DNA of 64,000 nucleotides from Vanessa cardui (Eukaryota > Arthropoda > Insecta > Lepidoptera > Nymphalidae). The number at the start of each line of letters is the position of its first letter. Within the stretch, counting starts at the first letter, position 1. This document shows, piece after piece, positions 1 through 11,293 of this stretch. The notes under the pieces are model-generated. The model was not told where the DNA came from. It was given only the letters and a program-made list of their open reading frames with translations, and did no database searches. Position numbers and translations under genes: made by a program. The stretch lies in assembly GCF_905220365.1 (NCBI RefSeq), contig NC_061135.1:5423501-5487500 (forward strand). The letters are read 5' to 3'.

Positions 1-40
1 AGACCATTGCCTAAAAAAGGATTTTTATAATAAACTTGAC

Positions 41-266
41 GACTTCCGAGGTCGAGCGGTGTGTACACCAGTTTTCATGGGTACACCACTCTGCGGTCCC
101 AGGTTTGATTCCCGGCCAGTGATATAGATTATCATTAGTTTTCTATGTTGTGTTCGGTCTGAGTGTTTGTGGTACCGTCGTTACTTCAGATTTTCCATAA
201 CACATGTGCTTTAGCTACTCACATTGGGATCAGAGTAATGTATGTGATGTGGTCTCATATTTACTT
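41..266 (+). mobile_element. tRNA-derived SINE, family B
   Basis: The head carries a pol III A-box-like stretch GGTCGAGCGGT (50-60) and a B-box-like GGTTTGATTCC (102-112), spaced as in a tRNA. The body continues through GTGTTTGTGGTACCGTCG to an AT-rich tail near 255-266. No tRNA fold or anticodon is retained. It is the only clear copy of this family in the window. The 5' edge is approximate. Confidence 0.7.
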
Positions 267-430
267 ATTCTTTTATTTAAACTGAAACGCTCAAGCTCAA
301 AATTTAACTGGCCAAATGCACTAAAAAAGAATATCTCAATTGAATTTTTTTTGCAAGTATTTTTTCCGAAACTCAAACAACACGATAGCTTCCAAAACAG
401 ATTTTCCAGATCTACAAAATTGGTTTGGCT

Positions 431-636
431 TTATACTAGTCTGGATAGCTTCTACCCACTCATCATATTCCCTACTGCCATGCAACAATACTTTGTATTG
501 TTTTATTCCGTTTTGAAGGGTGAGTGAGCCCAAATAAATCCACGAGAGACATAAAAACTTAGTTCCCAAGGTTTCTGCTGCAATGTAAATTAAAATCTCT
601 TTTAGACCAATGGCTATTAGTGATGCCGGCACATTT
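431..636 (-). repeat. dispersed repeat, family G, decayed copy
   Basis: Family G is recognised by comparing about ten copies in this window; the best is at 59159-59444. Here the reverse orientation shows CCCACTCATCATATTCC, GAAGGGTGAGTGAGCCC and TTAGTTCCCAAGGTTTCTG. The open frames over this segment come from the repeat. I see no coding domain or diagnostic termini, so its class (SINE, MITE or other) is open. Confidence 0.6.
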
Positions 637-640
637 CTTC

Positions 641-1080
641 ATTCACTTACTCTTGTAATAAAACAAAAAGATATTTCTAATTGTATGTGCCTTATACTCA
701 AAACTGTTGTTGTATTAAATTGCAATAACATAAACATATAATTGACAGCAAAAATGCGTATTTTAAAACAAACTACGACTGATATATTTTTTAAATTATA
801 ATGAACGATCACATTTCGTTAAAATACGACATTAATGGTATACCCCAGCGTTGGTGGCGATTTATTGATCCTGTGGTTATTTATATCGAAATGTGTAAAA
901 TTGCCGACTCACACTGAAACATGCGGTTACCCGATACCGTTAATGCCGTAATGGTTTTAGTATCATTCGACACTTGAAACATAGAACGTGTTCCGAATAT
1001 GAAAAATTAACTTCGTAACGTCATTCGAAATTCAAAATCAATTTAGAATAGTAAAAGTCTGTACACGTGCATTATACAGT
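641..1080. other. unassigned AT-rich DNA
   Basis: No gene or clear repeat boundary is visible. A GC-richer patch at about 900-955 (ACCCGATACCGTTAATGCC) faintly resembles repeat I at 22385 and 41200. Confidence 0.4.
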
Positions 1081-1500
1081 GCTGGTTATAGCCCACGACC
1101 TCGCTTGCGTTTTAAGGGGTTGGTTGATTCATTAAAAAAAAGTAAACTAACAGCCAGTTATTTCCCACTGCTAGGATAAGGCCTTCTCTTCCATTAAAAA
1201 GAGGGTTTGAAACATATTCCACCACGCTGTTCCAATGCGGGTTGGTGGAATGCACATGTGGAAGAATTTCGATGAAATTAGACACATGCAGGTTTCCTCA
1301 CGATGTTTTCCTTCACCGCCGAGCACGAGATGAATTATGAATACAAATTAAGCACATATATATATAGTGGTGATTGCCTGGATTTGAACCCGCAATCGTC
1401 GGTTAAGATGCACGCGTTCTAACCACTGGGCCATCTTCAGCTCGGTTGTCATGTGTAAGGCAACAAACGTCCTTCCTTGAAATTCAAGTTTTTTTGAAAC
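1081..1500 (-). mobile_element. Helitron-like repeat, family C, split by a SINE
   Basis: The two halves are 1081-1139 (CCCACGACCTCGCTTGCG then AAGGGGTTGGTTG) and 1443-1500 (GGTTGTCATGTGTAAGGC then CGTCCTTCCTTGAAATTC). Together they match the reverse complement of the contiguous family C copies at 19537 and 57468. The SINE at 1145-1443 separates them. The far end, with the TATTATAAATG start, is missing. Confidence 0.6.
1145..1443 (-). mobile_element. tRNA-derived SINE, family A, near full length
   Basis: On the minus strand it starts with a tRNA-like head: A box in the complement of TAACCACTGGGCCA near 1420-1433, B box in the complement of GGATTTGAACCCG near 1379-1391. The body includes complements of CGATGTTTTCCTTCACCG and ATTCCACCACGCTGTTCC, and it ends near the complement of CAGCCAGTTATTTCCCACTG. 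It lies inside a family C element. It may be related to the Metulj SINEs described from Heliconius; that link is from memory. Confidence 0.8.
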
Positions 1501-1839
1501 TAAAAATTTACAATAGCTAAATTCATTTGTATAGAATTCGTTATTTTTAGCAATAAAAACTTTTAATTGCTTGCGTAAATTTATTTAACTGTACAAGTTG
1601 CAAAGTATACAGTCGAAATCAACCATGTTCCAATGTTAACAATATCAAGCTCGATCCACAGAGAAATAGCTAAAACTAATCTGTTACTCGCCTTCAACTA
1701 GCCGCATATAAATCAGGTTGCACGAACGTTATTTTAACAATAACCTTAATTTAGAGCACATACTTTTACTACTTACTATTTATAACAATGAAACTATAGT
1801 TATAAAATTTTAAATAACGTAATTGAAAATTACAACCGC
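1501..1839. other. unassigned AT-rich DNA
   Basis: Nothing recognisable between the two SINE insertions; no extended reading frame. Confidence 0.4.
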
Positions 1840-2102
1840 AACAAACAACAACTTCCTGTATATTTTCCCACTATTGGGCTAAAGCCTCCTCTCCCTTTGA
1901 GGAGAGGGTTTGGAGCTTATTCAAAATCGCGTTGAAACTAGACACATGCAGGTTTCCTCACGATGTTTACCTTAACCGCCGAGCACGAGATGAATTATAG
2001 ACACAAATTAAGCACATGAAAATTCAGCGGTGCTTGTCTGGGTTTGAACCCGCAAACATTGGTTAAGATTTACCCGTTCTAACCACTGAGCCATCTCGGC
2101 TT
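1840..2102 (-). mobile_element. tRNA-derived SINE, family A, internal deletion
   Basis: Head and B box (GGGTTTGAACCCG complement near 2040-2052) are well preserved, as is the 3' block (GGGCTAAAGCCTCCTCTCC complement). The segment encoding ACCACGCTGTTCCAATGCG and the following CACATGTGGCAGAA is missing near 1925-1935, a deletion of roughly 55 bp compared with the copy at 16391. Confidence 0.8.
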
Positions 2103-2799
2103 GAATATTAACTAAAACTCAAAGTATGCATTATAAAAGCAGGTAAGTGCAGATGCGCTTACATGTTACTTTATGCGTTTCAATAACATTGTAATAAACA
2201 AATGTTCTATAAGGTTTTATAATAATTTATAACTGCAGTGTGAAAGCACCACAAAATACTTTTTGAACTTGTCAAATGCTGCGCAAGTATATGATTCGAA
2301 TTTATATATCTCCACAATCATACTTATTGAAATTTAACTGAACTGCAATATTTTAAATGATTATACAACTCATTTAAAAATTTCAATATTTATATTTAAA
2401 ATTCATTGCTCGTGCGAATGAATATTATTAATATACCACAATGCACAAAATCAACTCATAAATGATTCTTCATACAATATTTGTTAATATTATGTACAGG
2501 TACTTCGGAGATATGTCAGATATATAATATTCAATAACATTAATTATTTATTAACTCACTGTTCAAAGGTTAATAATAATGCGGGAAGTAGGGCTGGCTC
2601 GCCCGGGGTGTACCACTGACACATCGATTATTACACCACCTAACATCAATACCCTGAATTGCCGTGTTATAGCTTAAAGGTTGATATAGTATAACTACAG
2701 CCATAATGGATTTAACGACGTTGAATAAAAGGCTTGGATGTTCAAGCACAATAAATTATATATATCATTATAAATAACTAACAATCTTAGATGTTAGAA
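2103..2799. other. unassigned AT-rich DNA
   Basis: No gene. A GC-richer patch at 2581-2640 (GGGCTGGCTCGCCCGGGG) stands out but is not matched elsewhere in the window. Confidence 0.4.
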
Positions 2800-2860
2800 T
2801 AGAATAAGTAGTGAGTTTCTTGCCGGTTCTTCTCAATACACATTCGAAACACAACTTTAC
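2800..2860 (+). repeat. LINE 3'-end repeat, family E, fragment
   Basis: GTGAGTTTCTTGCCGGTTC is the complement of the AGAACCGGCGAAAGAAACTC core seen at 13436, 40415 and 43700. Only this core survives; the AATAAAG end seen in other copies is absent. Confidence 0.5.
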
Positions 2861-4739
2861 TTAATATATTTCTGTAGAATTACGATACAAAAGTTCTTGC
2901 AAATGTCTATTTAAATTAAGTATATTTTGATTTTGGTTTAAAATTCCTTGGTTAGCAACGCATCTTTCCAGCGCCCATTGATATTGCAAGGAAAAGGGTC
3001 GGTTAATACGTTTGAAGTTTATTGTAATAGTAACTATAAATATATTTGTAAAATATTAATTAGTTAAGTTTATCTCACGCATATTGCATATTTTCTATTT
3101 ATTTAGCGTAATACTTCAAAATATTCTCATTGAGATTAAAGGTTATCTTAACTATGTGGCACTTACAAGCCAAAATAATATCGCCTACCATGGTATTTGT
3201 CTGCATATCGCCGTAACCGCGGCAACGCCTCTTTGTAACTTGTTAAATTATGAATAAATCAAACATTTTACATTATTATTACATGTATAAAAACGTATTA
3301 CACGGAAGCATGTTTGGCTCTTTTACAATATTATTGATCGCCTCTAATATATGAAGTGTTAATCTAAAAAGCATTAATTATTTTTATACCGTATTAAGTA
3401 TTTCATACTGAAATTTGATTCAGTCGCGCAGGTAAGATCCTCGCTTTTTTTATAAAGAAGATTAAAACGTGAAACAAAAAGCAAGATAAAGAATATTAGG
3501 TTCTGTCCGGCCTTTCGGGTAAGTGGCTTTTCTGAACTTTCTGAATTACTTTTAATTCTCCGAAAACCGTTTTAATAAAATTTGAGAGATCGCGGCCGTT
3601 AGGAGTGTACGAAAACGTAATGATTATTACGCCGTTTTACAAGAGATGAAAATTGTTAAATCAAGATTTGTGTAATTCGATAACTCGATAAATATGAAAA
3701 TTAAAACATTGTGATTCTAGCTTTGAGTTGTAACGTCATAACATTAAAAACTACTTCCACTACTAATTGAAATAATTAGAATCTTAATAAGTCCTTCGCG
3801 GCATTGTCTTTTTCCACAACTGGCTTTGCGGAGATCAAAGTCTATTTTTAAAATAATCAATTTTATGGATATATTTCTGTCATGATATTTCTATTATTCG
3901 TTTAAAAAAAGAAGCCGTTAAATCAATGCAAGTTGAAAGAATTTTATAAATAAATGTAATATTTATGTACATCCAAACCGGATTCTACCGGATAAAACTG
4001 GCTTCTTGTCAAGAGGGAGTGAAGCCTCTTTACATTGGGACACTTTTCTTTATAAAAGCAGACCATCTTTACTTTCAATTTTAAAATTAAATTTACATTA
4101 TTTCTGTATTGAAAAAGTCATACGAAATAAGGATATTATACGGATTATATTATACGGAATACATTTTAAAAATACCTCGTATTCAGCTTATCAAATTAAA
4201 ATCTAATCACGTGAAAAAAAGTAATTATAAAAGCATGAATGAAAATAAATTTTACTTATCCTGTATATTGTTATACAAATATATAACAAGCCTAAACGTA
4301 TACTAGATTTATAGCAAACGCGCTCGCAATGAATTAGGGCGAATGTTCTATCGTGTAATGATTATTCCCGAAGGTACATCGTAACTTTCGATGGGAAACA
4401 CCCTTTATGGATCCAGGATAAGGAGTATATACCCACAAGTTTTCATGGAAAATTTAATCGTCATAAAAAACATAGGTACATTCAGAAGTTTGTGCGTACA
4501 TATTATTTCTTCAATTAATATCAATTAGTATTATCATTTTTTTTTCTCAAATAATTAGCAGGGTTAAGTGAGAATTTGCTTCTTTTTATTCTTTTAAAAA
4601 TTGACACATAGACACACATTGGAATTTATACATAGATATTATAATAGAAGATTCTACCCTGTTGAGAAACCACAATAATATACTTTCCAAAATAGACGCG
4701 TTTTTTGCTATAAAATTAAATTAAACCTTTTATTTCTCC
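2861..4739. other. unassigned AT-rich DNA
   Basis: About 1.9 kb with no gene and no repeat shared with the rest of the window. Two overlapping short open frames near 4006-4306 have low-complexity K/I/Y-rich translations and look like chance. Confidence 0.4.
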
Positions 4740-4960
4740 GCCAAAATGCCAGCCATTTTGGTGACGTCACAATAATAAAAACAACAATTGTGTGTGTACA
4801 ACTGGCACTCATTCAAAGTTAACGCCTATAAATATTTGGTATTTTTGAAAACTCCAGAAAAATTGTTTATCTAATTGCCAGATGATATTCAAAAGACAGT
4901 TTTTGTTTATCTGACGCCACATGGTGGCTCCTGTTTTAGGTCACGTGATAAACAGACTGA
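4740..4960. other. segment with CRE-like and CACGTG sites
   Basis: It contains a small inverted repeat CCAAAATG/CATTTTGG (4741-4761), a CRE-like GTGACGTCAC (4761-4770) and a palindromic TCACGTGA (4942-4949). These could be transcription factor sites or remnants of a MITE-like repeat. No other copy is visible here to decide. Confidence 0.25.
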
Positions 4961-5974
4961 AAATTATGACTTTTAATATTAATAAATAAATATAATACGC
5001 TTTTGTCTCCATAATAAAATTATATTTACACATATACTTTAATTTTTAATTCCATATTAAAATATTTAAGTATATTCATACATATATTTTAATTTTTATC
5101 AAACTTCATATTACATTTTTTCAGTAAAAAAAGTTGCTATTATTTGAAATATTTTAGCTATTTATAAATAACATTGGACATTTTATAATAATATTACGAG
5201 GTTTTGCCACGGTAAAACAGAGTCACCGAATCGTGGATGACCTAAGAAACGACTTAAGAGCCGCAAATCGAACTTTTAAGCGCTCTAACCAACCGGATGT
5301 TGGCGGGAAACCAACTCACCAACTTAAGCATCCCTTAGGAGGTTTGAAGTCAGGCAAGCTGTTGTTAAAGCTAGTCAGACATAATTGTAAAAAAACAGAC
5401 TAGAATATTCCTACATAATAAAGCGTGCGATGCTGATTATTATAAGACATAAATCTCAGAATACCAATTATAGCCCATCTTAGAATTCAGAATTTAGCTT
5501 CAAATATTATTATGTATTTCTGAACTATAACTTTAAATCATTCTATTTTTAAAATATTTAGTATCCGTAGGCTTCAAATATTTCAACTAAAATATGTACC
5601 CTAATATTTTCCCTATTTCACACGTTACAACGGCCGAATGTATTATGAACCTTTTATGATTAACGCTCTTTGTTTTGATACGCACCGTATATTTCGGGCT
5701 TGGGCATTAAACGGAATTTTAGCATTTTGTAAACGAATTTATATACAGAGATAGTCGAACGAGCTTACCTTTCCAAATATTTATAAATTTATTCAAAAAT
5801 AAATAGAGACCACGCTGCTCCGTGTTTGAGTTGCAATAATGTGACACAGTTCTAAATGCTGGCCGAATAATAAACAATCAGAATACACTTTATTCGAGTA
5901 AGCTAATGTAATCTTTAGGTAACACAATAATAACTCATATTCATATTCAATAAGCACTAAAAAAGTATAACACC
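4961..5974. other. unassigned DNA
   Basis: Mostly AT-rich. The segment 5200-5330 is GC-richer, with a weak tRNA-like string (CGCTCTAACCAACCGGATG) that could be a very old SINE head, too degraded to call. Confidence 0.3.
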
Positions 5975-6195
5975 TCGCCTCATTGCCTCCACTGGTGGCA
6001 GGAGAGCTGGTTCGTTTTTGCCCAGAGGATCAGAATTGCGATTCAACGGGGAAATGCTGCTAGCATTCTTGCTACCATTCCACGCGGTCAAGATTTATAC
6101 AGTAACTAGTTTTTGTTCATATTTGTATATATATATTTAAGCATTTAATGTTGTTAATTCTTATGTTAATAAAATTTTGGTAACAGAAAAAAAAA
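5975..6195 (+). mobile_element. 5'-truncated retroelement 3' end with A tail
   Basis: A 44-codon frame (5975-6106) ends in TAG at 6107-6109 and contains IAIQRGNAASILATIPRG, which I associate from memory with the C-terminus of non-LTR retrotransposon polyproteins of insects. It is followed by an AATAAA signal (6168-6173) and a run of nine A (6187-6195), as expected of a target-primed retrotransposed copy truncated at its 5' end. The family name is uncertain. Confidence 0.5.
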
Positions 6196-6802
6196 TGTAT
6201 AAGCACTTAACATATACATAAATACTTTTTCCGAAGATTCACAGCTAATTGCAAGTAAATGCTAGAATGGTTACAATATTTTTCCCCTTGAGGACTAAAT
6301 AGACTTCTACTTCTACGATATGTAGAATTCTTTACTGAAAATTCTATAAAATTTCTTAGTACCAAGCCTCATAATATTCTTTTCAAAATCAGTAAAACCT
6401 TTTTACTCTAACAGTGCAATTGAAAAGAATTGCAGTACAAATAAAACAAAAAGAATAATGTTCAGACCTACTGAATATGCGAGTGAGCTCGAATTGGCAA
6501 ATTGTCTTAAAAACCTAGACTCGAAAACTTAGGTCTAGATAAAGTAGGTTTACAGCCAATTACTATACTGGAGCTCGCGAAGACGTTTATTAACTAGATT
6601 TAGAAGTAAATTTAACTTAATTCCATTGATTTATTTAGATATAGTAATGTTTACTTACTTGTGTGTTAGCTTTCTTCTCATAAAAATCTCTATTTCACGT
6701 ATCTACTAATACTGTAATAATTTCCTTATAGCATTTATTTATTACTTTACACGAAAAAATTTAAGAATAATATTAACATTTTTAACCGAATTATATTATT
6801 TA

Positions 6803-6837
6803 TATCAACCACAGTATACGCTATACTGTGGTTGATA
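6803..6837. repeat. perfect hairpin, 16 bp arms
   Basis: Arms at 6803-6818 and 6822-6837 (TATCAACCACAGTATA and its exact complement) around the 3-base loop CGC. It is not part of any repeat family recognised here. Confidence 0.8.
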
Positions 6838-6970
6838 CCGACTGTACAATTTGAAAAATGTTTTCGCCTCATTTCGAGACTGTATTTTACACAATAGATT
6901 TTTTTGTGATAGAAATAAAAAAAGTAAAATTATTTAAAAGGTGAAATTATATGAAACCTGTTTTTTTCAT

Positions 6971-6999
6971 ATTTTGTAATGGCGTCCCCATTACAAAAT
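6971..6999. repeat. perfect hairpin, 12 bp arms
   Basis: Arms ATTTTGTAATGG (6971-6982) and its exact complement (6988-6999) around a 5-base loop, 130 bp after the hairpin at 6803. Confidence 0.75.
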
Positions 7000-7076
7000 T
7001 GTTTAATATTTTTTTATGATTTTTTTTAGGAAAATTGTCACACAATTGTGACCAGCTATCCTTCTGTATCTCATCA

Positions 7077-7304
7077 TCATTACATAGTATAAAACAAAGT
7101 CGCTTACCGCTGACTGTCCCTATGTATGCTTAGATCTTTAAAATTAGGCAATGGATTTTGATACAGCTTTTTAAATAGATAGAGAAGAAAGGTTTTTGTA
7201 TATAATAAGTGGATAATATGGTAAAGCAAAAATGATCATTTATACATTCTCTGCTATATTTAGTATAAGCATTGCAACCGTGAGAAGCCGGGTCGGGTCG
7301 CTAG
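7077..7304 (+). mobile_element. non-autonomous Helitron-like element, family F
   Basis: It begins TCATTACATAGTATAAAAC after an A and ends GGGTCGGGTCGCTAG before a T, with a short GC-rich stem-loop just before CTAG. A TC start, CTAG end, subterminal hairpin and A^T insertion without target duplication are the known hallmarks of Helitrons. There is no Rep/helicase coding, so it is non-autonomous. It lies 35 bp outside the composite element at 7340. Confidence 0.7.
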
Positions 7305-7380
7305 TTTAATTATAATTAAAAAAACGCTAAACATATCTATTTTCAACCGACTTCCAAAAGGAGGAGGTTATCAATTCGTC

Positions 7381-7431
<51 letters not shown>

Positions 7432-7871
7432 GTTACCTCATAACTTTTCACTGGGTGGACCGATTTTGATAATTTTTTTTTTGTTTGAAAGGTAGTGCTT
7501 CCCGTGGGGTCCCATTTTTTTAAATTTTTTTTCCGATGATGGTATCCATGTGAAAACGACATAAGTCTTAAATTTGCATTATGTATATTCGCGACAAATA
7601 GGTGAATAACTGAAAATCACGTTAACCAATTTTGATAATTCTTTTTTTATTATAAAATATATACTTCAAGGGTAATTTGGTGAAAGTTTGGTAAGGTTCT
7701 GAGCACAGGATCCATGACAAAGTAACGGAACGGAAGGGAACGGAACAATTCTGAGGAGCACGTTAGCGATACTCGGTCGAATCTTTTATTTATAGGTTAT
7801 TTGGATATTTGAGTCACCTTCCGTAATGTGGTTATGTTTATGTAATTATCATAGTCGAATATTATAATCAA

Positions 7872-8127
7872 CTAGCTACCCACCCCGGCTTCGCACGGGT
7901 GCAATACTGATACTAAATATACTACAGAATTTGTTTATATACGACATCACATCGCAAACTTCTAAAATTATCAGTGTTTCTTTACTATATTGTTCATGTA
8001 TTATATACACAAACCTTCCCCTTGAATCACACTATCTTTTAAAAAAAACCGCATCAAAATCCGTTGCGTAGATTTAAAGATATAGGGACAGAGAAAGCGA
8101 CTTTGTTTTATACTATGTAGTGTTGGA
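7872..8127 (-). mobile_element. Helitron-like element, family F, inside copy 1
   Basis: The plus strand reads A|CTAGCTACCCACCCCGGC, then GCACGGGTGCAATACTG, and ends near CGACTTTGTTTTATAC and CTATGTAGTG. The CTAG terminus is intact; the TC terminus is slightly altered (GTTGGAA instead of GAT). The same insertion is at the matching point of copy 2 (11640-11889), so it predates the duplication. Confidence 0.7.
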
Positions 8128-8468
8128 ACTCCTATACGGCTCGCAGTTAGGGTGCGATATGGGGCAGAATTTCTTACTATCTTTAATCAAATTTTGTGTA
8201 TGTGATGTGATGTCATATGATGTACGAAATATAGTTGGTCTTTTTCAAAGTTTTTTTGCTGAGTTCGATTACAGCTCTTTCGAGGGATCCTTGTAGTTTA
8301 CGCCGCGTGACGTATTAAATCCGCATTTTCGAAAGTCTATTTTTGCTTTATTCGCAAGTTTCCTTTGAAATTGTCCTCGAAGTAGTTTCTGACTCATATA
8401 AACGGAACGCTTAATCTATACATATTAAAAAAAATTAGTTAGTCAACATCAGCTTCACTTAAAATCAA

Positions 8469-9070
8469 AAAATAAATAAAATTTTAACAAAAAGAAAAAC
8501 CGACTTCAAACAAAACACTATTTTAAAACAAATGAATATGCACGAAAAAGTAATAAAAATAATTGCGTATTCAACATATTTTTTAGAGTCTTCCTAAGTT
8601 AAATGAAATGAAAAATATTAGACTACTTAAAAGTCGATTAACGATTATATCATGTAGTTATAATTATTGTTATATTTGGAGTCGGTGTCAGCCAATAAAA
8701 CCCTACAGTATATCTATCAAAAAACAATACGAGAATACTTTAACAAATATGTTTTTTACAAATTACCTTTTACACAATAATATACTGGATCAATCAAAGG
8801 GCTCGTATCGCTTCTTTCTTTTGATTGTTGGGGCAAGGGCACCGTGGCTGATACCGGCTCCAAATATACCAATAACTATAACTACATGATATAATCGTTA
8901 ATCGACTTTTAAGTAGTCTAATATTTTTCATTTCATTTAACTTAGGAAGACTCTAAAAAATATGTTGAATACGCAATTATTTTTATTACTTTTTCGTGCA
9001 TATTCATTTGTTTTAAAATAGTGTTTTGTTTGAAGTCGGTTTTTCTTTTTGTTAAAATTTTATTTATTTT
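8469..9070. mobile_element. 602 bp foldback with 225 bp arms, copy 1
   Basis: Arms at 8469-8693 and 8846-9070 are inverted and near identical, with only a few mismatches in the inner 50 bp. They bracket a 152 bp core (8694-8845). Each arm starts with AAAATAAATAAAATTTTAAC followed by the AACCGACTTC motif. The 93-residue open frame across it (8608-8889) is not a recognised protein. Confidence 0.85.
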
Positions 9071-10137
9071 GTTTAACTTTGAGACATGGCTATAACTTTT
9101 TTTATCTGTTTTAACTGTTTCTCAACCCACGCAGGTTGTGTCGTGATGTTAGTTCCAAATACACTGAATCTATTCAGCAATAAGATTTTATCATATAAGG
9201 TTTGGAAATCTTGAAAGCTTAGCTTTAGCGTTTTCAAATAGACTCTTCAGTTTTATTTCACGAAATTGATTTTAATATTTGATATATATTATAATACGAA
9301 CAATATAAAGACGAACGATCAGTTTTGATTTTCAAGAATAGCAAATTCTACGAAACAATAAGGCGAAATATTCATAAATGGCATTTTAAATCTCTTACCA
9401 GTAGCGTTTTCTCTGTCTAATGTATATTTAAAAAGTTCGTATATTTTTCATATTTACATTTCCTACCGTTACATTTCGTATCTAAATACACTGAAATGGA
9501 GAAAAGTTTTCTCTGTATTTGAAAATGGAATACAATTGTAAAAATATAATGTAGAAAAATAATTGAATATCGAACTATTAAGAACACTGTTTATTTAATC
9601 GTTTCCCGTGAAGTATATATTGAAATGTTTATCGAAGTGTGTTTCTTACCAAGCTATTGTTTTAATTAAATGTTTAATAATATTAAACAAATATCTACAA
9701 TATATAAGGATATGCTAAGAAACGAAATATAACAAAATAATATTGTATTCTTAAAAAATACGTAATATTTTTTAATAAATGGGCACTGATTAAAACCTTC
9801 TTTCAGATTAAACCTCCTTTTAAGTACACAAGTTCTAATTGTTTTAAGAGGTCATGATATTTACAAATAAATTGTTTTTTTTCGATCTACCGCTAACCAT
9901 TATAGAAGTACTTGACAAAGTAATTTTCAGATCGTATGCCCTTAATTCGAAACGGTCATTCAACATTAAAATATTCATGAGCTAGGAACACGTACTACAA
10001 TCATTATAGTAATTGGTTTACATGGTCGGGTTCCGTGAAATTCGTACAAACAATTATCGATACATTGTTCTACCTTTGCGCCTTTAAATAAACAACATTT
10101 TATGGACACACGTTTTACGTAAATGTTTGTAATCGCT
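9071..10137. other. spacer between the two inverted copies
   Basis: AT-rich, no gene recognised. With the degraded SINE at 10138-10421 it forms the 1.62 kb centre of the inverted structure. Confidence 0.5.
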
Positions 10138-10421
10138 TATAAATCTCCCACTGATGGGATAAGGGAAAAGATATTAGTTGCCACTACACCGCGATTAACA
10201 TAATGTTGGAGTACAGTTCAGTTAACTTAAAAGTAAGTCTGTGCTTGCTCTTTTTTACGTGTAATAAGCTATAGCGCGTTTCTTCGGCTTAAAAGCAGAA
10301 GGGCTCTACACCGACAATTGGAGCCACTACCTACAGAAAACCTTAGGCTTAGCTTGCCTGGATTATAACCCGGTATAGTCGGTTACGACATTTGCATTCC
10401 AAGCACTAAGCAATCTCGGTT
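10138..10421 (-). mobile_element. decayed tRNA-derived SINE
   Basis: The 3' block resembles CTCCCACTGATGGGATAAGG and the head resembles TTGCCTGGATTATAACCCG, GGTTACGACATTTGC and CTAAGCAATCTCGG. These match family A loosely in order and spacing; the middle is not alignable by eye. It is much older than the copies at 16391 and 17233. Confidence 0.5.
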
Positions 10422-10691
10422 CAACGCAACCTTTGCACTGTTTTAATTTAAACTTACCTCGAAATATGCAAATTTTAATGCTACTAACGGTGTGTCGCAG
10501 CTTCGCCCGTTTATTAATTATTGTTAATATACTTAGAGTGCACCTACGTGCCTAACTCTGTTTCTACACGTAACGAGACCACAGCTTATGAAATTTAAAA
10601 AGTAATTAGTACAACATATGCCGAATTCGCTTGTATATTGGTAGGCAAAAATGTTTTAAAATAACAAATAAAAAAAGGTTTTATATTTATA

Positions 10692-11293
10692 AAAATAAAT
10701 AAAATTTTAACAAAAAGAAAAACCGACTTCAAACAAAACACTATTTTAAAATAAATGAATATGCACGAAAAAGTAATAAAAATAATTGCGTATTCAACAT
10801 ATTTTTTAGAGTCTTCCTAAGTTAAATGAAATGAAAAATATTAGACTACTTAAAAGCCGATTAACGATTATATCATGTAGTTATAGTTATTGGTATATTT
10901 GGAGCCGGTGTCAGCCACGGTGCCCTTGCCCCAACAATCAAAAGAAAGAAGCGATACGAGCCCCTTGATTGATCCAGTATATTATTGTGTAAAAGGTAAT
11001 TTGTAAAAACCATATTTGTTAAAGTATTCTCGTATTGTTTTTTGATAGATATACTGTAGGGTTTTATTGGCTGACACCGACTCCAAATATAACAATAATT
11101 ATAACTACATGATATAATCGTTAATCGACTTTTAAGTAGTCTAATATTTTTCATTTCATTTAACTTAGGAAGACTCTAAAAAATATGTTGAATACGCAAT
11201 TATTTTTATTACTTTTTCGTGCATATTCATTTATTTTAAAATAGTGTTTTGTTTGAAGTCGGTTTTTCTTTTTGTTAAAATTTTATTTATTTT
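10692..11293. mobile_element. 602 bp foldback, copy 2
   Basis: Same length as the foldback at 8469-9070 with its core reversed, as expected from the inverted arrangement. The open frame 10873-11154 (minus) is the counterpart of that at 8608-8889 and differs at a few residues. Confidence 0.85.

Larger units (their letters stand above)
6196..7076. other. unassigned AT-rich DNA
   Basis: No gene. Two perfect hairpins (6803-6837 and 6971-6999) lie here and are listed separately. Confidence 0.4.
7340..9070 (+). mobile_element. composite element, copy 1 of an inverted pair
   Basis: The left terminus reads TTTTCAACCGACTTCC then GGAGGAGGTTATCAATTCG; the right terminus is the complement of AAAGAAAAACCGACTTC. 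Both ends therefore share an inverted AACCGACTTC motif. The interior holds a 41-base T tract (7385-7425), a Helitron-like family F insertion (7872-8127) and a 602 bp foldback (8469-9070). A second copy in the opposite orientation is at 10692-12399. Termini like these are widespread in Lepidoptera as I recall, but I cannot assign a superfamily. Confidence 0.7.

Noticed and set aside
41..118. Functional tRNA gene
   Set aside because: A- and B-box-like strings are present but there is no cloverleaf or anticodon arm, and the sequence continues into a SINE body.
7371..7562. Lysine-rich protein on the minus strand
   Set aside because: It is a translation of the T tract at 7385-7425 and element end sequence.
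8608..8889. Paired 93-residue proteins in the foldbacks (8608-8889 and 10873-11154)
   Set aside because: They are conserved only because the DNA is duplicated; the frames cross arm and core and show no domain.
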